A stretch of 64,000 nt of DNA from Bacillus methanolicus (GCF_008764295.1 NZ_VTQX01000005.1:1-64000); one strand, 5' to 3'; numbered from the stretch's first letter, positions 16,592-26,497 are shown. The notes: a model not told the origin generated them from the letters alone. Program-made: numbers and translations.

Positions 16592-16715
16592 CCTTCATCA
16601 TGATATTTTCCCGCCTATTTTTAGGAAATAAGGCGTTTGTCCGTTACCCAAATCCCCCCATAACAATATGTTATTAATGTAATATTACTTCTAAGAAAAT
16701 AAGGAGGAATAACGA

Positions 16716-17210
16716 ATGGGTTGTGGAAAAAAAGACGACGTACAAGGCGTTAGTCGCGGCAACTGTGTATGCGAAGTTGTCCGTGCTATAAAAGACATCC
16801 AAGATGCGGCCGAAGATGTTTGTGAGTGCCCTAGTAACTGTTTCCAAGAGCCTCTTGGTTCTTTAATTAAACCGGGTAAAAGACAAAGAGTAGATACTCG
16901 TGTATTCGTACTAAAAACAGCTGATGGATCTCCTTTCCATGCATTCTTCAGACATGATGAATGTGCATGCGTATCCATTTTTTTCCGAGTTGAAGAGATC
17001 TTTGATAACTGCTGTGCTACGTTACGTGTCATTAAGCCGGTTCAAAACGGTGAAGCAGTAGATTTAACTCATGGTAGCTGCATCGACTTAAGTAAAATTT
17101 GTCAAGTAGAAGGCTTTAGATCAACAAATGATTGTATTACTGTTGACTTAAGCTGCTTCTGCGCTATCCAATGTGTTGCTGACGTTGACTTAAACATTTG
17201 TGAAGATTAA
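16716..17210 (+). CDS. Outer spore coat/crust protein, CotZ/CotY family
   Basis: This 164-residue protein has about 17 cysteines in pairs and clusters (GNCVCEVV, DVCECPSNC, DECACVSIF, DNCCATL, SCFCAIQC). It fits the CotY/CotZ/ExsY family that builds the cross-linked crust or exosporium base of the spore. The middle (VDTRVFVLKTADGSPFHAFF) is well conserved in the family. AAGGAGG lies 7-8 nt before the ATG. A single copy is seen here, compared with the cotVWXYZ cluster of B. subtilis. It is probably expressed in the mother cell under late sigma-K/GerE control, but no clean sigma-K promoter could be read. Confidence 0.9.
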   Translation: MGCGKKDDVQGVSRGNCVCEVVRAIKDIQDAAEDVCECPSNCFQEPLGSLIKPGKRQRVDTRVFVLKTADGSPFHAFFRHDECACVSIFFRVEEIFDNCCATLRVIKPVQNGEAVDLTHGSCIDLSKICQVEGFRSTNDCITVDLSCFCAIQCVADVDLNICED

Positions 17211-17248
17211 TCAACAAAGCGCCGTATGAATTAAGGCTGAAATTTAGG

Positions 17249-17284
17249 AGAAGTGTCTAGACTTGAGCTAGACACTTCTTTACT
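17249..17284 (+). terminator. Terminator of the cotZ-like gene
   Basis: AGAAGTGTCTAG pairs with CTAGACACTTCT around ACTTGAG, followed by a short T-rich run. Confidence 0.8.
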
Positions 17285-17353
17285 AAAAACAGGGTGATTA
17301 AGATCGGTACCTATATAAAAATTGGACATACTGTCCACATTGCCAAAAAATGA

Positions 17354-17899
17354 CTATAGGCCGATCATTCTAATCTCGATTAAATCTTTAATAAGAATCG
17401 TTGCCTCTGTCTTATCAAAGAGTTTGACAATCACTTCCCGCTCTTTTTTCTCCTTCAATACTCCTCGCAGCGCTGTATCCTCCGTTTGAAACAAACAAGG
17501 AACTGGAGGTAGTTGCCGGGGAAAATGAGATAAATAATCTAGCTTTTCTTCTATATTCATTTCCCTAAAGGGCTTCACTCTTTGAAACGAAAATCCATGC
17601 TCATGTCCCTTCGCTTTCCCTTCATAACCTTCGAGTGCTTCTTGAACTTCCTTTTGAGACAATCTTATTTCATCATGATTCGATGCTGTTCCGAAAATTG
17701 CTTCCTCTTCTCCAGTAGAAGAACCTTTTTTTCTTTTTCGCTTCTCTAAATTCTTCTCCTCTGTCTGTCTTTGTTGTGATTGAAGTTTCTTCTCAGCTTG
17801 TTTTAAGGAGAATGTTTCCTGCATTTTTCCTTGTAAAGATTTATTCTCCTGATGCTGGATAAAGAGTAGAGGATCACGCTTTTTTTGGTCTTTGCTCAT
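17354..17899 (-). CDS. cotO: Spore coat protein CotO
   Basis: This protein of about 181 residues opens MSKDQKKRDPLLFIQHQ, followed by a long charged, lysine/glutamate-rich coil (to about residue 95). The conserved C-terminal domain contains LDYLSHFPRQLPPVPC and a final beta-rich VIVKLFDKTEATILIKDLIEI. It matches CotO (YjbX), a late morphogenetic coat protein that helps encase the spore. GGAGGTG lies 8 nt upstream of ATG 17899, so this is preferred over the longer frame to 17968. It faces the cotZ-like gene and stands close to fabI, as in B. subtilis. Confidence 0.88.
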   Translation of the reverse strand: MSKDQKKRDPLLFIQHQENKSLQGKMQETFSLKQAEKKLQSQQRQTEEKNLEKRKRKKGSSTGEEEAIFGTASNHDEIRLSQKEVQEALEGYEGKAKGHEHGFSFQRVKPFREMNIEEKLDYLSHFPRQLPPVPCLFQTEDTALRGVLKEKKEREVIVKLFDKTEATILIKDLIEIRMIGL

Positions 17900-18351
17900 A
17901 TTTGTCACACCTCCACATTCATTTGAATTCACCTTATATGTATGCTTGAACCTTGATTTCGTTTCCAAGATGAGGGTACTTTATGATGACAAATTTCCTT
18001 TAAAAACCAGGTAGTTTTTTGAACAATAGTAAATGGTAACGATCGTTCTCTAAACAGCAAGCTTCACTCGTAATTTGCAGGGGGAACTCGTCGGAAAAGA
18101 CAGTGATTTACATTCGTTGATTTATTTAACCCACGAAGCACTTCCTTCTCAGGCGTTCCTCACACATCGATCGTACCTTTGCTTCTGAACTGAAAGGAAA
18201 AACAGTTCCTCGAACTTCTCGTTCAATAGGCGCTTCATTAGAGCGGATGCGATCACACATCCTCGAGTTTTCAATTTTGAATAGGAGCAGGATTAAACAA
18301 GATTGTTGATAAAGTGAGCTAAGGTCAACACCGAAATATAACCATGATAAA
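17900..18351. other. Non-coding stretch between cotO and fabI terminator
   Basis: About 450 bp hold no convincing gene. Part (about 18125-18260) is open on the minus strand for up to 81 codons and looks like a type of sequence that recurs in Bacillus intergenic DNA, but that is memory rather than proof. No promoter or operator was identified. Confidence 0.35.
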
Positions 18352-18391
18352 TAAAAAAAGACTGTAGACAAATCGAGTTTGTTTACAGTCT
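18352..18391 (-). terminator. Terminator of fabI
   Basis: On the minus strand AGACTGTAAACAAA pairs with TTTGTCTACAGTCT around CTCGA and runs into TTTTTTTAT. A smaller GGCGAG/CTCGCC hairpin sits just before it (18394-18414). Confidence 0.85.
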
Positions 18392-18417
18392 GAACTCGCC
18401 CTATTTGGCGAGCGTCA

Positions 18418-19188
18418 TTATAAAATATGATAGCCTGAATCTACATGAAGATTTTCTCCGGTCATCCCACGGGATAAATTACTAAAGAGGAATAAAGCGG
18501 TATCTCCAACCTCTTCAGGTGTTGTCGTTTTTCTTAGCGGAGAACGTTCTTCAATTTCTTTTAGAATTGAATTGAAATCGCTGACTCCTTTTGCTGAGAG
18601 AGTACGGATAGGACCTGCTGAAATCGAATTTACCCGAATACCTTGTGGACCAAGATCATTCGCTAAATATTTAACACTTGCGTCCAAGGATGCTTTCGCT
18701 ACACCCATCACATTGTAATTTTGCACTACCCGCTCTCCGCCTAAATAAGTTAATGTAACAATGCTTCCGCCTTCTGTCATGTATTCTCTTGCCGCTTTCG
18801 CAACTGCAGTTAAAGAATAGGAACTCACATTATGCGCTAACAAGAAACCATCACGAGTGGTGTTCATATATTCCCCTTGCAGTTCTTCCTTATTGGCAAA
18901 AGCAATACAATGAGCTATACCATGAATCGTCCCGACCTCAGAGTGAATTGTTGCAAAGCATTTTTCAATATCTTCATCAACAGTGACATCGCAAGGTAAA
19001 ATGAGAGAATGATTCCCCTCTAATGTTGCAACTAGTTCTCTTACACTTTTCTCAAGTCTTTCTCCTACATATGTAAAGATCAATCGCGCTCCAGCATCAT
19101 GCAAAGAACGAGCGATTCCCCAAGCAATACTGCGTTTATTTGCTACACCCATCACTACTATATTCTTTCCTTCTAACGAAAGAGACAT
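18418..19188 (-). CDS. fabI: Enoyl-[acyl-carrier-protein] reductase (NADH) FabI
   Basis: This protein of about 256 residues catalyses the last step of the fatty-acid elongation cycle. It contains the FabI start GKNIVVMGVANKRSIAWGIA, the catalytic pair Tyr-x6-Lys in YNVMGVAKASLD, and SAGPIRTLSAKGV near residue 195. The C-terminus GMTGENLHVDSGYHI is typical. AGGAGG lies 8 nt before ATG 19188, so the longer frame to 19209 is not used. A FapR-type operator lies just upstream. It stands alone with its own terminator. Confidence 0.96.
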   Translation of the reverse strand: MSLSLEGKNIVVMGVANKRSIAWGIARSLHDAGARLIFTYVGERLEKSVRELVATLEGNHSLILPCDVTVDEDIEKCFATIHSEVGTIHGIAHCIAFANKEELQGEYMNTTRDGFLLAHNVSSYSLTAVAKAAREYMTEGGSIVTLTYLGGERVVQNYNVMGVAKASLDASVKYLANDLGPQGIRVNSISAGPIRTLSAKGVSDFNSILKEIEERSPLRKTTTPEEVGDTALFLFSNLSRGMTGENLHVDSGYHIL

Positions 19189-19221
19189 ATTCGTTACCTC
19201 CTGTTTCATTAATACAAGTTA

Positions 19222-19238
19222 TTAGAACCTGATACTAA
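19222..19238 (-). promoter_or_regulatory. FapR-type operator of fabI
   Basis: The 17 bp TTAGAACCTGATACTAA is an imperfect inverted repeat that fits the FapR box (TTAGTACCTGATACTAA-like). It lies 34 bp upstream of the fabI start and overlaps the likely -10. FapR represses lipid-synthesis genes and is released by malonyl-CoA in B. subtilis. Confidence 0.8.
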
Positions 19239-19254
19239 TTCTAACTGATTTCTT

Positions 19255-19294
19255 CAAAAAAGAAAAGCAGCAATACAATTCCTAGTATTGCTGC
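19255..19294 (-). terminator. Terminator of yjbQ
   Basis: On the minus strand GCAGCAATAC pairs with GTATTGCTGC around TAGGAATT, followed by TTTTCTTTTTT. It lies between the yjbQ stop and the fabI promoter. Confidence 0.85.
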
Positions 19295-19307
19295 AATTAA
19301 TATAAGA

Positions 19308-21164
19308 TCATTGACAAAATTCTAATTCTCGTTTTAATTCGTCAACATATTCTTTTGTTCCTGTTACAATTAAACGGTCATTCACTTGCAATTCTGTATC
19401 CCCATGTGGAACAAGCGAATCCTTGCCGCGGAATATGCGCACAAAAATGATGTCGCCAGTAAAAGGGAACCTTCTGACGGTCATGCCATCAAATTGATCA
19501 TTCAGTAAACGGATCTCGTAAAGGGATGTTTCTTGATTTGTTAAAATATTCATCACTCTTGGCGATTCAATTAAAGCTCGAAGCAATGCTTTTGAAGAGT
19601 TAAAGACCGAATATACTTCAACTCCTTTTTCTCTTAGCCCTTCCTCTAAATCAGGACTTTCAATCCGGACAATCACCCGTTCGATCCCTTTTTCTTTTAC
19701 GGCAATAGCAAGAGTTGCATTGATTTCATCACTTCCCGTTGAGACAACCACAATATCAGCAGAAAAGACCTCTGTATTTTCTAACGCTGAAATAGAGAAA
19801 TCAGTTAGTTCCTTTACCTCAAACAATGAGTTAGCAATTTGAGCGTCTGCTTTTTCCTGTTTTGTATGATAAATGACCGTATCATATAAAGACGACTTTA
19901 ATTCTCTTGAAATCGGAAGTGTTAATTGATTCGCTCCCACAAAAGCTATTTTCAGCTTTTTCTCTGAAACCGTCTCTTTCGGAAGGAGATTTTTAAAGAT
20001 AATCGGGGTGATGACACATGAAATTACAGCGACTAATATCAATGTCCCGCTTAATTCGGACGTAATCACACCCATTCTTTCTCCAATCGTTGCTGCTGCA
20101 ATGACCAGAGACAATGTCGAAGTCAATAAAAAGCCAGCCGCTAAAACAGTCTTTGTGTCATACCATATTTTTAATAAGGCGACTGGGATTAATTTTGAAA
20201 TTAGCAATGCAAGCAATAGAAGCGGGATCAGCATAAGCATTTTCGGATCGCCAAATAACTGCCATATATCTAAGTCGACTCCCACCATTACGAAGAAAAT
20301 AGGAATGAGAAAACCATATCCGAATGAGTCAAGCTTATGCACTAACTCCTGATTTGGAGACAGAAGCGATACTAAAACCCCAGCCAAAAAAGCCCCTAAA
20401 ATATTTTCAGCCCCAACTGTTTCTGAAATGGCAACAAGCAAAATAATTAAAGTGAAGACAGCTCTTGTCCCAATTTGAATCGTTCCAGTGGACATCCCTT
20501 CGAGCAGCTTATTGTTCTTAAACCTTTTTCCCACAAAGAATAACAACAAGCCAGCGCCGAATAATACAAGCAATAACCATGTGTTTCCTTGCCCGCCATC
20601 ATATAAAGAAACAAAGACAGCTAGAAGAACCATCGTAACTAAATCAGCGATTACTGCAATTAAGAGAATAATCTGTCCTATTCCTGTTTTCATCAAACGC
20701 GCTTCCTTAAGGGTAGGAACGACCACTCCTAAGGAAATGGTAGAAATGATTAAGGTCATCAGAAAAGCATTTTCTATAATTCCAGCGAGAACGAATAAAT
20801 AGGAAAGCCCGTATGAGACGATAAAAATGCCAAGAAAAACCATTGTGGCAACAAAAAAGCTGTTCGGCTCGTCCTTCCCATTCGGCAGACGTTCTTTTTT
20901 CTTTTTACCGGAGAAAGCTGAGAAATCAATCTCCAACCCACTTAGAAACATTAAAAATATAAAACCAAGAGTAGATAGTGTTTCAAGCCACATATCATCT
21001 TGAACAAGATTAAATCCACTTTTTCCAATTACTAGCCCCATTAATATTTCGGCGACAACTACCGGGATAAATGCCAGCTTTAACCGGTGCAAAAACAACG
21101 GTGTTAAAAATGCTACGATAATTACAATTACTAGAGATGCAACGGACGCACCATGCTCTTCCAT
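19308..21164 (-). CDS. yjbQ: CPA2-family cation/proton antiporter with RCK domain (YjbQ)
   Basis: This protein of about 618 residues has some 12 membrane helices (residues 10-390), then a regulator of K+ conductance part: LKIAFVGANQLTLPISREL opens a TrkA-N/RCK_N domain and DGMTVRRFPFTGDIIFV...LQVNDRLIVTG forms a TrkA-C domain at the end. The family (KefB-like, YjbQ) exchanges K+ or Na+ for H+ and may respond to nucleotide ligands. The membrane part shows LGAFLAGVLVS and ILLVAISETVGAENILGAF. GGGGGAG lies upstream of ATG 21164, matching family length. It precedes fabI directly, whereas B. subtilis has thiamine genes between. Confidence 0.9.
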   Translation of the reverse strand: MEEHGASVASLVIVIIVAFLTPLFLHRLKLAFIPVVVAEILMGLVIGKSGFNLVQDDMWLETLSTLGFIFLMFLSGLEIDFSAFSGKKKKERLPNGKDEPNSFFVATMVFLGIFIVSYGLSYLFVLAGIIENAFLMTLIISTISLGVVVPTLKEARLMKTGIGQIILLIAVIADLVTMVLLAVFVSLYDGGQGNTWLLLVLFGAGLLLFFVGKRFKNNKLLEGMSTGTIQIGTRAVFTLIILLVAISETVGAENILGAFLAGVLVSLLSPNQELVHKLDSFGYGFLIPIFFVMVGVDLDIWQLFGDPKMLMLIPLLLLALLISKLIPVALLKIWYDTKTVLAAGFLLTSTLSLVIAAATIGERMGVITSELSGTLILVAVISCVITPIIFKNLLPKETVSEKKLKIAFVGANQLTLPISRELKSSLYDTVIYHTKQEKADAQIANSLFEVKELTDFSISALENTEVFSADIVVVSTGSDEINATLAIAVKEKGIERVIVRIESPDLEEGLREKGVEVYSVFNSSKALLRALIESPRVMNILTNQETSLYEIRLLNDQFDGMTVRRFPFTGDIIFVRIFRGKDSLVPHGDTELQVNDRLIVTGTKEYVDELKRELEFCQ

Positions 21165-21463
21165 TTTCACTCCCCCTAAACTAATAAAATAAAAAAGCGC
21201 CCATTTAATCTCCACTTCGCCATTTATTGTGAACGATCAAACACAGCAATTGATACATGTATAAATGGTACTAAAGCTCTTACTTATGTTGCAACTATTT
21301 AGACAGTATAAAATAAAATTAAAAAAAATCAGGCGCTCACTCTGGCATAAGAATCTTTATCGCAAATAGATAAAAACAAATTAGGTGCTAGTTAAATGAT
21401 TCATGTATAAACGAATGATGATTATACTAATTAGTATCGATATTTTATTAAAGGAGTCAGCAT

Positions 21464-22204
21464 ATGCAGATTGATATTATTGGAGATATTCATGGCTGTT
21501 TTCAAGAATTTAAAAACTTAACGCTGGAACTCGGTTATCAATGGTCAAAGGGCTTTCCACTTCACCCAGATGGGAGGAAGCTTGCTTTCGTGGGGGATTT
21601 AACAGATCGGGGTCCACAATCTTTAAAAGTGATTGAGGTTGTGTGGGAGCTTATCATGAAAGAGAAGAATGCCTTCTATACTCCAGGAAACCATTGCAAC
21701 AAACTCTATCGCTATTTTCTTGGCAATAAAGTTCAAGTTACCCATGGTTTAGAAACAACAGTTGCAGAATATAATGCGTTAACGCGCAAGGAACAACAGA
21801 AAATTCGCACAATGTTTATGCAGTTATATGAGGAAAATCCACTTTATCAAGTATTGGATAATGGTAAGCTTGTTATTGCACATGCGGGAATTCGCGCCGA
21901 ATATATTGGGAAGCAGCATTCAAAAGTGAAGACTTTTGTATTATACGGGGACATTACCGGTGAAAAACATCCAGATGGCTCTCCAGTTCGACGTGATTGG
22001 GCAAAACTCTATCAAGGCGATGCAGCAATCGTTTATGGCCATACTCCAGTACCAAAACCACGCATTATAAATAATACCTATAATATTGATACTGGAGCCG
22101 TATTTGGTGGCTATTTAACCGCCCTAAGATATCCAGAGATGACATTCGTTTCTGTTTCTTCCTCAATGCCGTTTATTGCGGAAAAATTTAAGGAATTCAA
22201 CTAA
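21464..22204 (+). CDS. prpE: Bis(5'-nucleosyl)-tetraphosphatase PrpE
   Basis: This 246-residue metallophosphatase has the signature GDIHG (residues 7-11), GDLTDRG (about 45-51), GNH (about 77) and a later [11 protein letters not shown] and VYGHTP. PrpE of B. subtilis hydrolyses diadenosine tetraphosphate and is linked to spore germination. AAGGAGT stands before ATG 21464. The stop overlaps that of the yjbO gene on the other strand by 4 bp. B. subtilis keeps the same yjbO-prpE-yjbQ order. Confidence 0.92.
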   Translation: MQIDIIGDIHGCFQEFKNLTLELGYQWSKGFPLHPDGRKLAFVGDLTDRGPQSLKVIEVVWELIMKEKNAFYTPGNHCNKLYRYFLGNKVQVTHGLETTVAEYNALTRKEQQKIRTMFMQLYEENPLYQVLDNGKLVIAHAGIRAEYIGKQHSKVKTFVLYGDITGEKHPDGSPVRRDWAKLYQGDAAIVYGHTPVPKPRIINNTYNIDTGAVFGGYLTALRYPEMTFVSVSSSMPFIAEKFKEFN

Positions 22205-23085
22205 ACTAACCTCTTCATATCTTTCGGCAGTGAAGTTTGAAAGAGTAAAGGCTTTTGAGTTATTGGATGAATAAAGGCAAGACTTCGACAGTGCAAGGCT
22301 TGACGGGTTATAGAAGCAGCAGGACCGCCGTAAAGGTCATCACCAAGCAATGGATGGCCAATATGAGATAGATGGACTCTAATTTGATGAGTTCGCCCTG
22401 TTTCTAACATCAGCCTTACATGGGCAAAATCCGTCATCTGCTGTAAGACTTCATAATGGGTGCAAGCATACTGTCCATCTTTCTGTACTGTCCTCTCAAT
22501 AATGCTATCTTTTTTTCGCCCAATTGGTTCTTCAATCGTTCCTTTTTTATGCAAAAATATACCTGCTGCTATGGCCTCATATGTTCTTTTGATGATTCCA
22601 TGCTTTTGTTGCGTACTTAATAAGTGATGGATATGGCGATGTTTCGCCACCAAAACAAGACCGGATGTATCCCGATCTAGTCTCGTCACAATATGAACTG
22701 TTGCGTCATGGTTCTTTTTTTCGTAATAACCGATAATTCCATTTGCAAGGCTTCCTGCTGGGTGCTCTCTTGATGGAATTGTCGATATTCCTGCTTCTTT
22801 ATTTATAACTAGAACATAGTCATCTTCATAGAGAATATCCAACAGAAGTTCTTCCCCCTTAAGAGAATCACTTCGATTTTCAAGGGGAAACTCAACCACT
22901 AAAAGATCTCCCGCTTGCAACGGTCTGCGAACGGTTACCTCATGATTGTTGACGCTAATACGACCGCCAGCAAATTTAATATCCGTTAAGGCGGATTTGG
23001 ATATGAATTGTTCTTTTAGAAAATCTCTTATAAGTTTTCCGTGATTATCGATGTTAATTTCCCATTGCAGTTGAAACCTAGACAC
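22201..23085 (-). CDS. yjbO: RluD-type 23S rRNA pseudouridine synthase (YjbO)
   Basis: This protein of about 294 residues converts uridine to pseudouridine in RNA, most likely 23S rRNA. The RluA/RluD signature [19 protein letters not shown] contains the catalytic aspartate; the family motifs [22 protein letters not shown] and [11 protein letters not shown] are present. The N-terminal part has an S4-like [24 protein letters not shown] lies only 2 nt before ATG 23091 but 8 nt before GTG 23085, so GTG is preferred. It lies at the end of the yjbL-relQ-nadK-yjbO run. Confidence 0.92.
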   Translation of the reverse strand: MSRFQLQWEINIDNHGKLIRDFLKEQFISKSALTDIKFAGGRISVNNHEVTVRRPLQAGDLLVVEFPLENRSDSLKGEELLLDILYEDDYVLVINKEAGISTIPSREHPAGSLANGIIGYYEKKNHDATVHIVTRLDRDTSGLVLVAKHRHIHHLLSTQQKHGIIKRTYEAIAAGIFLHKKGTIEEPIGRKKDSIIERTVQKDGQYACTHYEVLQQMTDFAHVRLMLETGRTHQIRVHLSHIGHPLLGDDLYGGPAASITRQALHCRSLAFIHPITQKPLLFQTSLPKDMKRLV

Positions 23086-23138
23086 TGTCATTACTCCTAT
23101 CCCAATATGCAAACGCTATATCCAGCAATAGCATTTCC

Positions 23139-23933
23139 TTATTCTGAAATAAACGAGTCACGCACTCTTTTCCAAAACGGAAACGGTCTGAATCTCGCAA
23201 AACGAATTTTCTCGTCGGCAACTCGGAATTGAATCGATTTTACATCTTTATGAAGCAATGTTAAATGATCAACTGTTATCTGAAAGTCCGCTCCATTTAC
23301 AGGCTTTAACATGCATGTATGATGAGCAGGCAAAACAAGTGGAGAGCCGACAGTACGAAAAACTCGATTATTTATCGAAGCCATTTCCGCAAGCTGTATA
23401 GCTTGAATCGATGGGTGTAAAATCGCTCCCCCCAACGCTTTATTGTAAGCAGTACTACCCGATGGAGTGGACAAGCAAAGCCCGTCTCCGCGAAAGCGTT
23501 CAAAATGCTGTCCCCGTATTTCTACATCCATCACTAACGTTGCATCGACACTTTTTACTGTCGATTCATTCAATGCTAAGTAGCGATTTTCTTTCCCACC
23601 ATGGGAATAACGAATAATTACTTCAAGTAATGGATATTCCACCACTTGAAATGGTGTTTTCGCAATGGCAATAACAAGCTTTTCGATTTCATCTGGAAGC
23701 CAATCGGCATAAAATCCTAGATGACCGGTATGAACACCAACAAATGCGGTCTTATGCAAACGACTTTTATAACGATGGAATGCATATAGCAAAGTTCCAT
23801 CTCCACCGACAGAAATAACGATGTCAGGATTATCCTCGTCATAAACAAGCTTGAAATCAAGTAAATAGGATCTCATTTTATGCATCAACGTATTTGATTT
23901 TGAATCCCCTTTTGAGGTTATGGCAAAGTTCAT
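23139..23933 (-). CDS. nadK: NAD kinase
   Basis: This protein of about 264 residues phosphorylates NAD to NADP. The family motifs are [13 protein letters not shown] near residue 50 (the catalytic GGDG), [21 protein letters not shown] and [22 protein letters not shown] stands 9 nt before ATG 23933, and the length agrees with the B. subtilis enzyme (PpnKA, YjbN). The gene lies 53 bp before yjbO and 80 bp after relQ, so it is probably part of their transcript. Confidence 0.95.
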   Translation of the reverse strand: MNFAITSKGDSKSNTLMHKMRSYLLDFKLVYDEDNPDIVISVGGDGTLLYAFHRYKSRLHKTAFVGVHTGHLGFYADWLPDEIEKLVIAIAKTPFQVVEYPLLEVIIRYSHGGKENRYLALNESTVKSVDATLVMDVEIRGQHFERFRGDGLCLSTPSGSTAYNKALGGAILHPSIQAIQLAEMASINNRVFRTVGSPLVLPAHHTCMLKPVNGADFQITVDHLTLLHKDVKSIQFRVADEKIRFARFRPFPFWKRVRDSFISE

Positions 23934-24013
23934 AATTACTGACTCCTCTTTCTGTAGGCTTATTTTAAGAACGTTCACAACAAGCTTTCGTTAATTGTTC
24001 TGTGCGATTGCAT

Positions 24014-24652
24014 TCATCGTTTTCCATCTGGCTTCAATTCTTTCTTTCTTGTAAAGAAAGCTTGTGCTTCCTGAATTTCTCCGCGAATTAGGGACATTTC
24101 TTCATCCAATCGAAAAGCAGCCTCAGCTGCTCTTTGTAAGCGAAGAAGAATGTCCTCTGGAAACTGTCCTTTATATTTATAATTTAAAGAATGTTCGATT
24201 GTCGCCCAAAAATTCATGGCTAATGTCCTAATTTGAATTTCAACAAGAATTTTCTTTTCGCCTGAAATCATTTGAACTGGATAACGAATGACAACATGGT
24301 AAGAACGATATCCACTTGCTTTTTTATGAGAAATATAATTTCGCTCCTCCACGATTTCAAAATCATTTCGTTTCCGCAACAGTTCAACAACCAGTTCAAT
24401 ATCATCAACAAACTGACACATCATTCTTAGTCCGGCTATATCTTGCATTTCCGTATCTAATTTATCTAACGGGATCCCCTTCTGGTTCGCCTTATCAAGA
24501 ATACTGGCAATTGGCTTTACTCTTCCTGTTACAAATTCAATTGGTGAATGATTTGAATTTAAGTCGAATTGTCCCCGCATCCCCTTTAGTTTAATTTTCA
24601 ATTCGTCAACCGCTTGCTTGTAGGGTGCTAAAAACTGATCCCAATGCTTCAC
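24014..24652 (-). CDS. relQ: Small (p)ppGpp synthetase RelQ (YjbM, SAS1)
   Basis: This protein of about 212 residues has only the RelA/SpoT synthetase domain: SPIEFVTGRVKPIASILDKA, MQDIAGLRMMCQFVDD, KASGYRSYHVVIRYP, LVEIQIRTLAMNFWATIEHSLNYKY. It makes (p)ppGpp from ATP and GTP/GDP. No hydrolase, TGS or ACT domain is present. The start is GTG 24652, with GAGGTG 9 nt upstream; the longer frame begins at a GTG inside a ribosome site and is less likely. It stands before nadK as in B. subtilis. Confidence 0.94.
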   Translation of the reverse strand: MKHWDQFLAPYKQAVDELKIKLKGMRGQFDLNSNHSPIEFVTGRVKPIASILDKANQKGIPLDKLDTEMQDIAGLRMMCQFVDDIELVVELLRKRNDFEIVEERNYISHKKASGYRSYHVVIRYPVQMISGEKKILVEIQIRTLAMNFWATIEHSLNYKYKGQFPEDILLRLQRAAEAAFRLDEEMSLIRGEIQEAQAFFTRKKELKPDGKR

Positions 24653-24742
24653 TGTACGTCTCACCTCATCCGATATTTTCTTTCTCCGGAGTGATGGATT
24701 GGTCACTCCTTATCTCTATTTGACGGATGGAAGAATAGAAAC

Positions 24743-25111
24743 TTAAAAAAGCGTTTCTACCTTCGTGACCATTGTTTCACCATAATTGCCATTCCCTTTA
24801 ATATTTTCAATCAGGTATTCCAATTCATCAACAAAAGATGGCAGCTCACAGTGCCCGGAATCATTTTTCAAAAAGACGGGCAACCCCTCTGCCAAGCTAT
24901 TTTTTAATGAAATCCATAGTTCTTCTTTGATCACTAAATATGTATATTGCTCATTTTTTTCAAGCAGATAGATAAAGGAAACGTCATCAGAATCGACAAG
25001 CATTTGACCTAAAGGCTTGAAATCGGCAATTTTGATTTCTTTTTCAACAATTAAATGAAGCTCGTTTTCTTTTGTAATGGTTGCATTAACTACATTCATT
25101 TTTTCTCTCAT
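24743..25111 (-). CDS. yjbL: YjbL-like hypothetical protein
   Basis: This protein of about 122 residues has no signal peptide or membrane helix. The pattern NVVNATITKENELHLIVEKEIKIADF, then YLVIKEELWISLKNSL and a C-terminal LPSFVDELEYLIENIKGN resembles the small YjbL proteins found before relQ in Bacillus. No catalytic motif is seen and the function is unknown. AGGAGTTG stands 6-7 nt before ATG 25111; the longer frame to 25150 is not preferred. The gene is divergent from yjbK. Confidence 0.75.
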   Translation of the reverse strand: MREKMNVVNATITKENELHLIVEKEIKIADFKPLGQMLVDSDDVSFIYLLEKNEQYTYLVIKEELWISLKNSLAEGLPVFLKNDSGHCELPSFVDELEYLIENIKGNGNYGETMVTKVETLF

Positions 25112-25235
25112 ATTTTCAACTCCTATACGATCATATTCTATCACAAACAAACATTTATCACATAATTGATCAATTCGTAAGCAACAAGGAAAAGTGGTAT
25201 TCTTAAATATATCCCCGTTTAGAAAGGTGAAGTTA

Positions 25236-25829
25236 ATGTCACAAAATATTGAAATTGAATTTAAAAATCTTTTAACTGAAACAGAATTTATCCGTTTAAA
25301 AAAATTCTTTCATATAGACGAATCTATGTTCACAAGCCAAGATAACCATTATTTTGATACACCGCAATTTGTATTAAAAGAAAAAGGTTGTGCACTTAGG
25401 GTTCGCTTTAAAAATGACAAGTACGAATTAACATTAAAAGAACCGCATGCAGAAGGTTTGTTGGAAACCAATCAAGCCCTCGATCTACGGGAAGCTGAGA
25501 AAATTTTGAATCATCATCATATCATTGTCGGTCCAGTACAGGAAAGATTGCGTGCTTTAAATATTCCGCTCGAACAATTAACACTTTTTGGCACGCTCAC
25601 AACTAAAAGAGCTGAGACAAAATTTCAAAACGGTTTCATTGTTTTAGATTATAGTACCTATTTAAATCAAAGTGATTATGAGTTAGAATATGAGGTAGAT
25701 GATTATCAATTAGGCAAGGAAAACTTTGAAAACCTACTGAAGCAGCTAGAAATTCCTCAAAGACCTACTGATAATAAGATTCGCCGCTTTTATCAAGCAA
25801 AGTATAACGATTACAACGGAAATCCTTGA
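25236..25829 (+). CDS. yjbK: CYTH-domain protein YjbK
   Basis: This protein of about 197 residues has the CYTH (triphosphate tunnel) signature E-x-E-x-K at the start (NIEIEFKNLL), HYFDTPQFVLKEKGCALRVRF, YELTLKEPH, and VLDYSTYLNQSDYELEYEVDD. Family members hydrolyse triphosphates with metal ions in a beta-barrel tunnel. The cellular substrate is not known. AAAGGTG lies before ATG 25236, so the longer frame from 25194 is not used. The next gene starts 11 bp after the stop. Confidence 0.9.
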   Translation: MSQNIEIEFKNLLTETEFIRLKKFFHIDESMFTSQDNHYFDTPQFVLKEKGCALRVRFKNDKYELTLKEPHAEGLLETNQALDLREAEKILNHHHIIVGPVQERLRALNIPLEQLTLFGTLTTKRAETKFQNGFIVLDYSTYLNQSDYELEYEVDDYQLGKENFENLLKQLEIPQRPTDNKIRRFYQAKYNDYNGNP

Positions 25830-25840
25830 GGTGAATAAAT

Positions 25841-26467
25841 ATGATGAACGTGGAACAGTTAAAGATTATGCTTCAGCTTCAAGCACTACAAAATTTTAAT
25901 AATTCGCCATCCTCTTCTGGAAATTCAATTTTTCAAGAAATGATGAATGATTTGTTTGCAAATAGCCAAGAGAAGTTATTAAGTGACGCTCCTGTTACCA
26001 ACAGTAATGAAAGCTCTTTTACACCATTGCCAATGACAGCATCGCTTCCGCCAATTCAGCTGACAAAGCTTGCGCAATCAACATCCGAGAAAACAAACTA
26101 TGACGAGCTTATTGAAGAGGCAGCCAACAAATATAATCTTCCAGTTGATTTAATTAAATCGGTTATTAAACAGGAATCCAACTTTAATGCCAATGCAGTG
26201 AGTTCTGCCGGTGCATCTGGTCTCATGCAATTAATGCCAGGAACAGCAAAACATCTTGGCGTTTCAAACATTTTTGATCCGAGGGAAAATATCCTAGGCG
26301 GCAGCAAATATTTGCGGCAAATGCTCGATAAATACAATAACAATATCGAACTCGCATTAGCAGCTTATAATGCCGGTCCTGGAAATGTTGATAAGTACGG
26401 CGGCATTCCCCCATTTAAAGAAACGCAGAACTATGTAAAGAAAATCACAAGTAAGTTTTTAGCATAA
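25841..26467 (+). CDS. yjbJ: Lytic transglycosylase (CwlQ/YjbJ, SLT domain)
   Basis: This 208-residue protein has a low-complexity, serine-rich N-terminal part (residues 1-85) and a C-terminal goose-lysozyme-like SLT domain. The catalytic glutamate is in SVIKQESNFNANAVSSAGA (about residue 110), followed by GLMQLMPGTA and ALAAYNAGPGNV. The enzyme cleaves peptidoglycan glycan strands. No typical signal peptide was seen, as in the B. subtilis protein. GAGGTG stands 7 nt before the ATG. It follows yjbK closely and a terminator lies 30 bp after the stop. Confidence 0.9.
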   Translation: MMNVEQLKIMLQLQALQNFNNSPSSSGNSIFQEMMNDLFANSQEKLLSDAPVTNSNESSFTPLPMTASLPPIQLTKLAQSTSEKTNYDELIEEAANKYNLPVDLIKSVIKQESNFNANAVSSAGASGLMQLMPGTAKHLGVSNIFDPRENILGGSKYLRQMLDKYNNNIELALAAYNAGPGNVDKYGGIPPFKETQNYVKKITSKFLA

Positions 26468-26497
26468 CATAACACCGTCTATTATCACCGGTGATTC

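Noticed and set aside
16640-16680. Sigma-K promoter of the cotZ-like gene
   Set aside because: A CATAACAAT patch is present but differs at two -10 positions, and the spacing to an AC at -35 does not fit.
16691-17032. 113-codon minus-strand open frame
   Set aside because: It is the antisense shadow of the cotZ-like gene.
18126-18371. 81-codon minus-strand open frame before the fabI terminator
   Set aside because: It overlaps the fabI terminator and lacks a ribosome site. It may be part of a repeated intergenic sequence.
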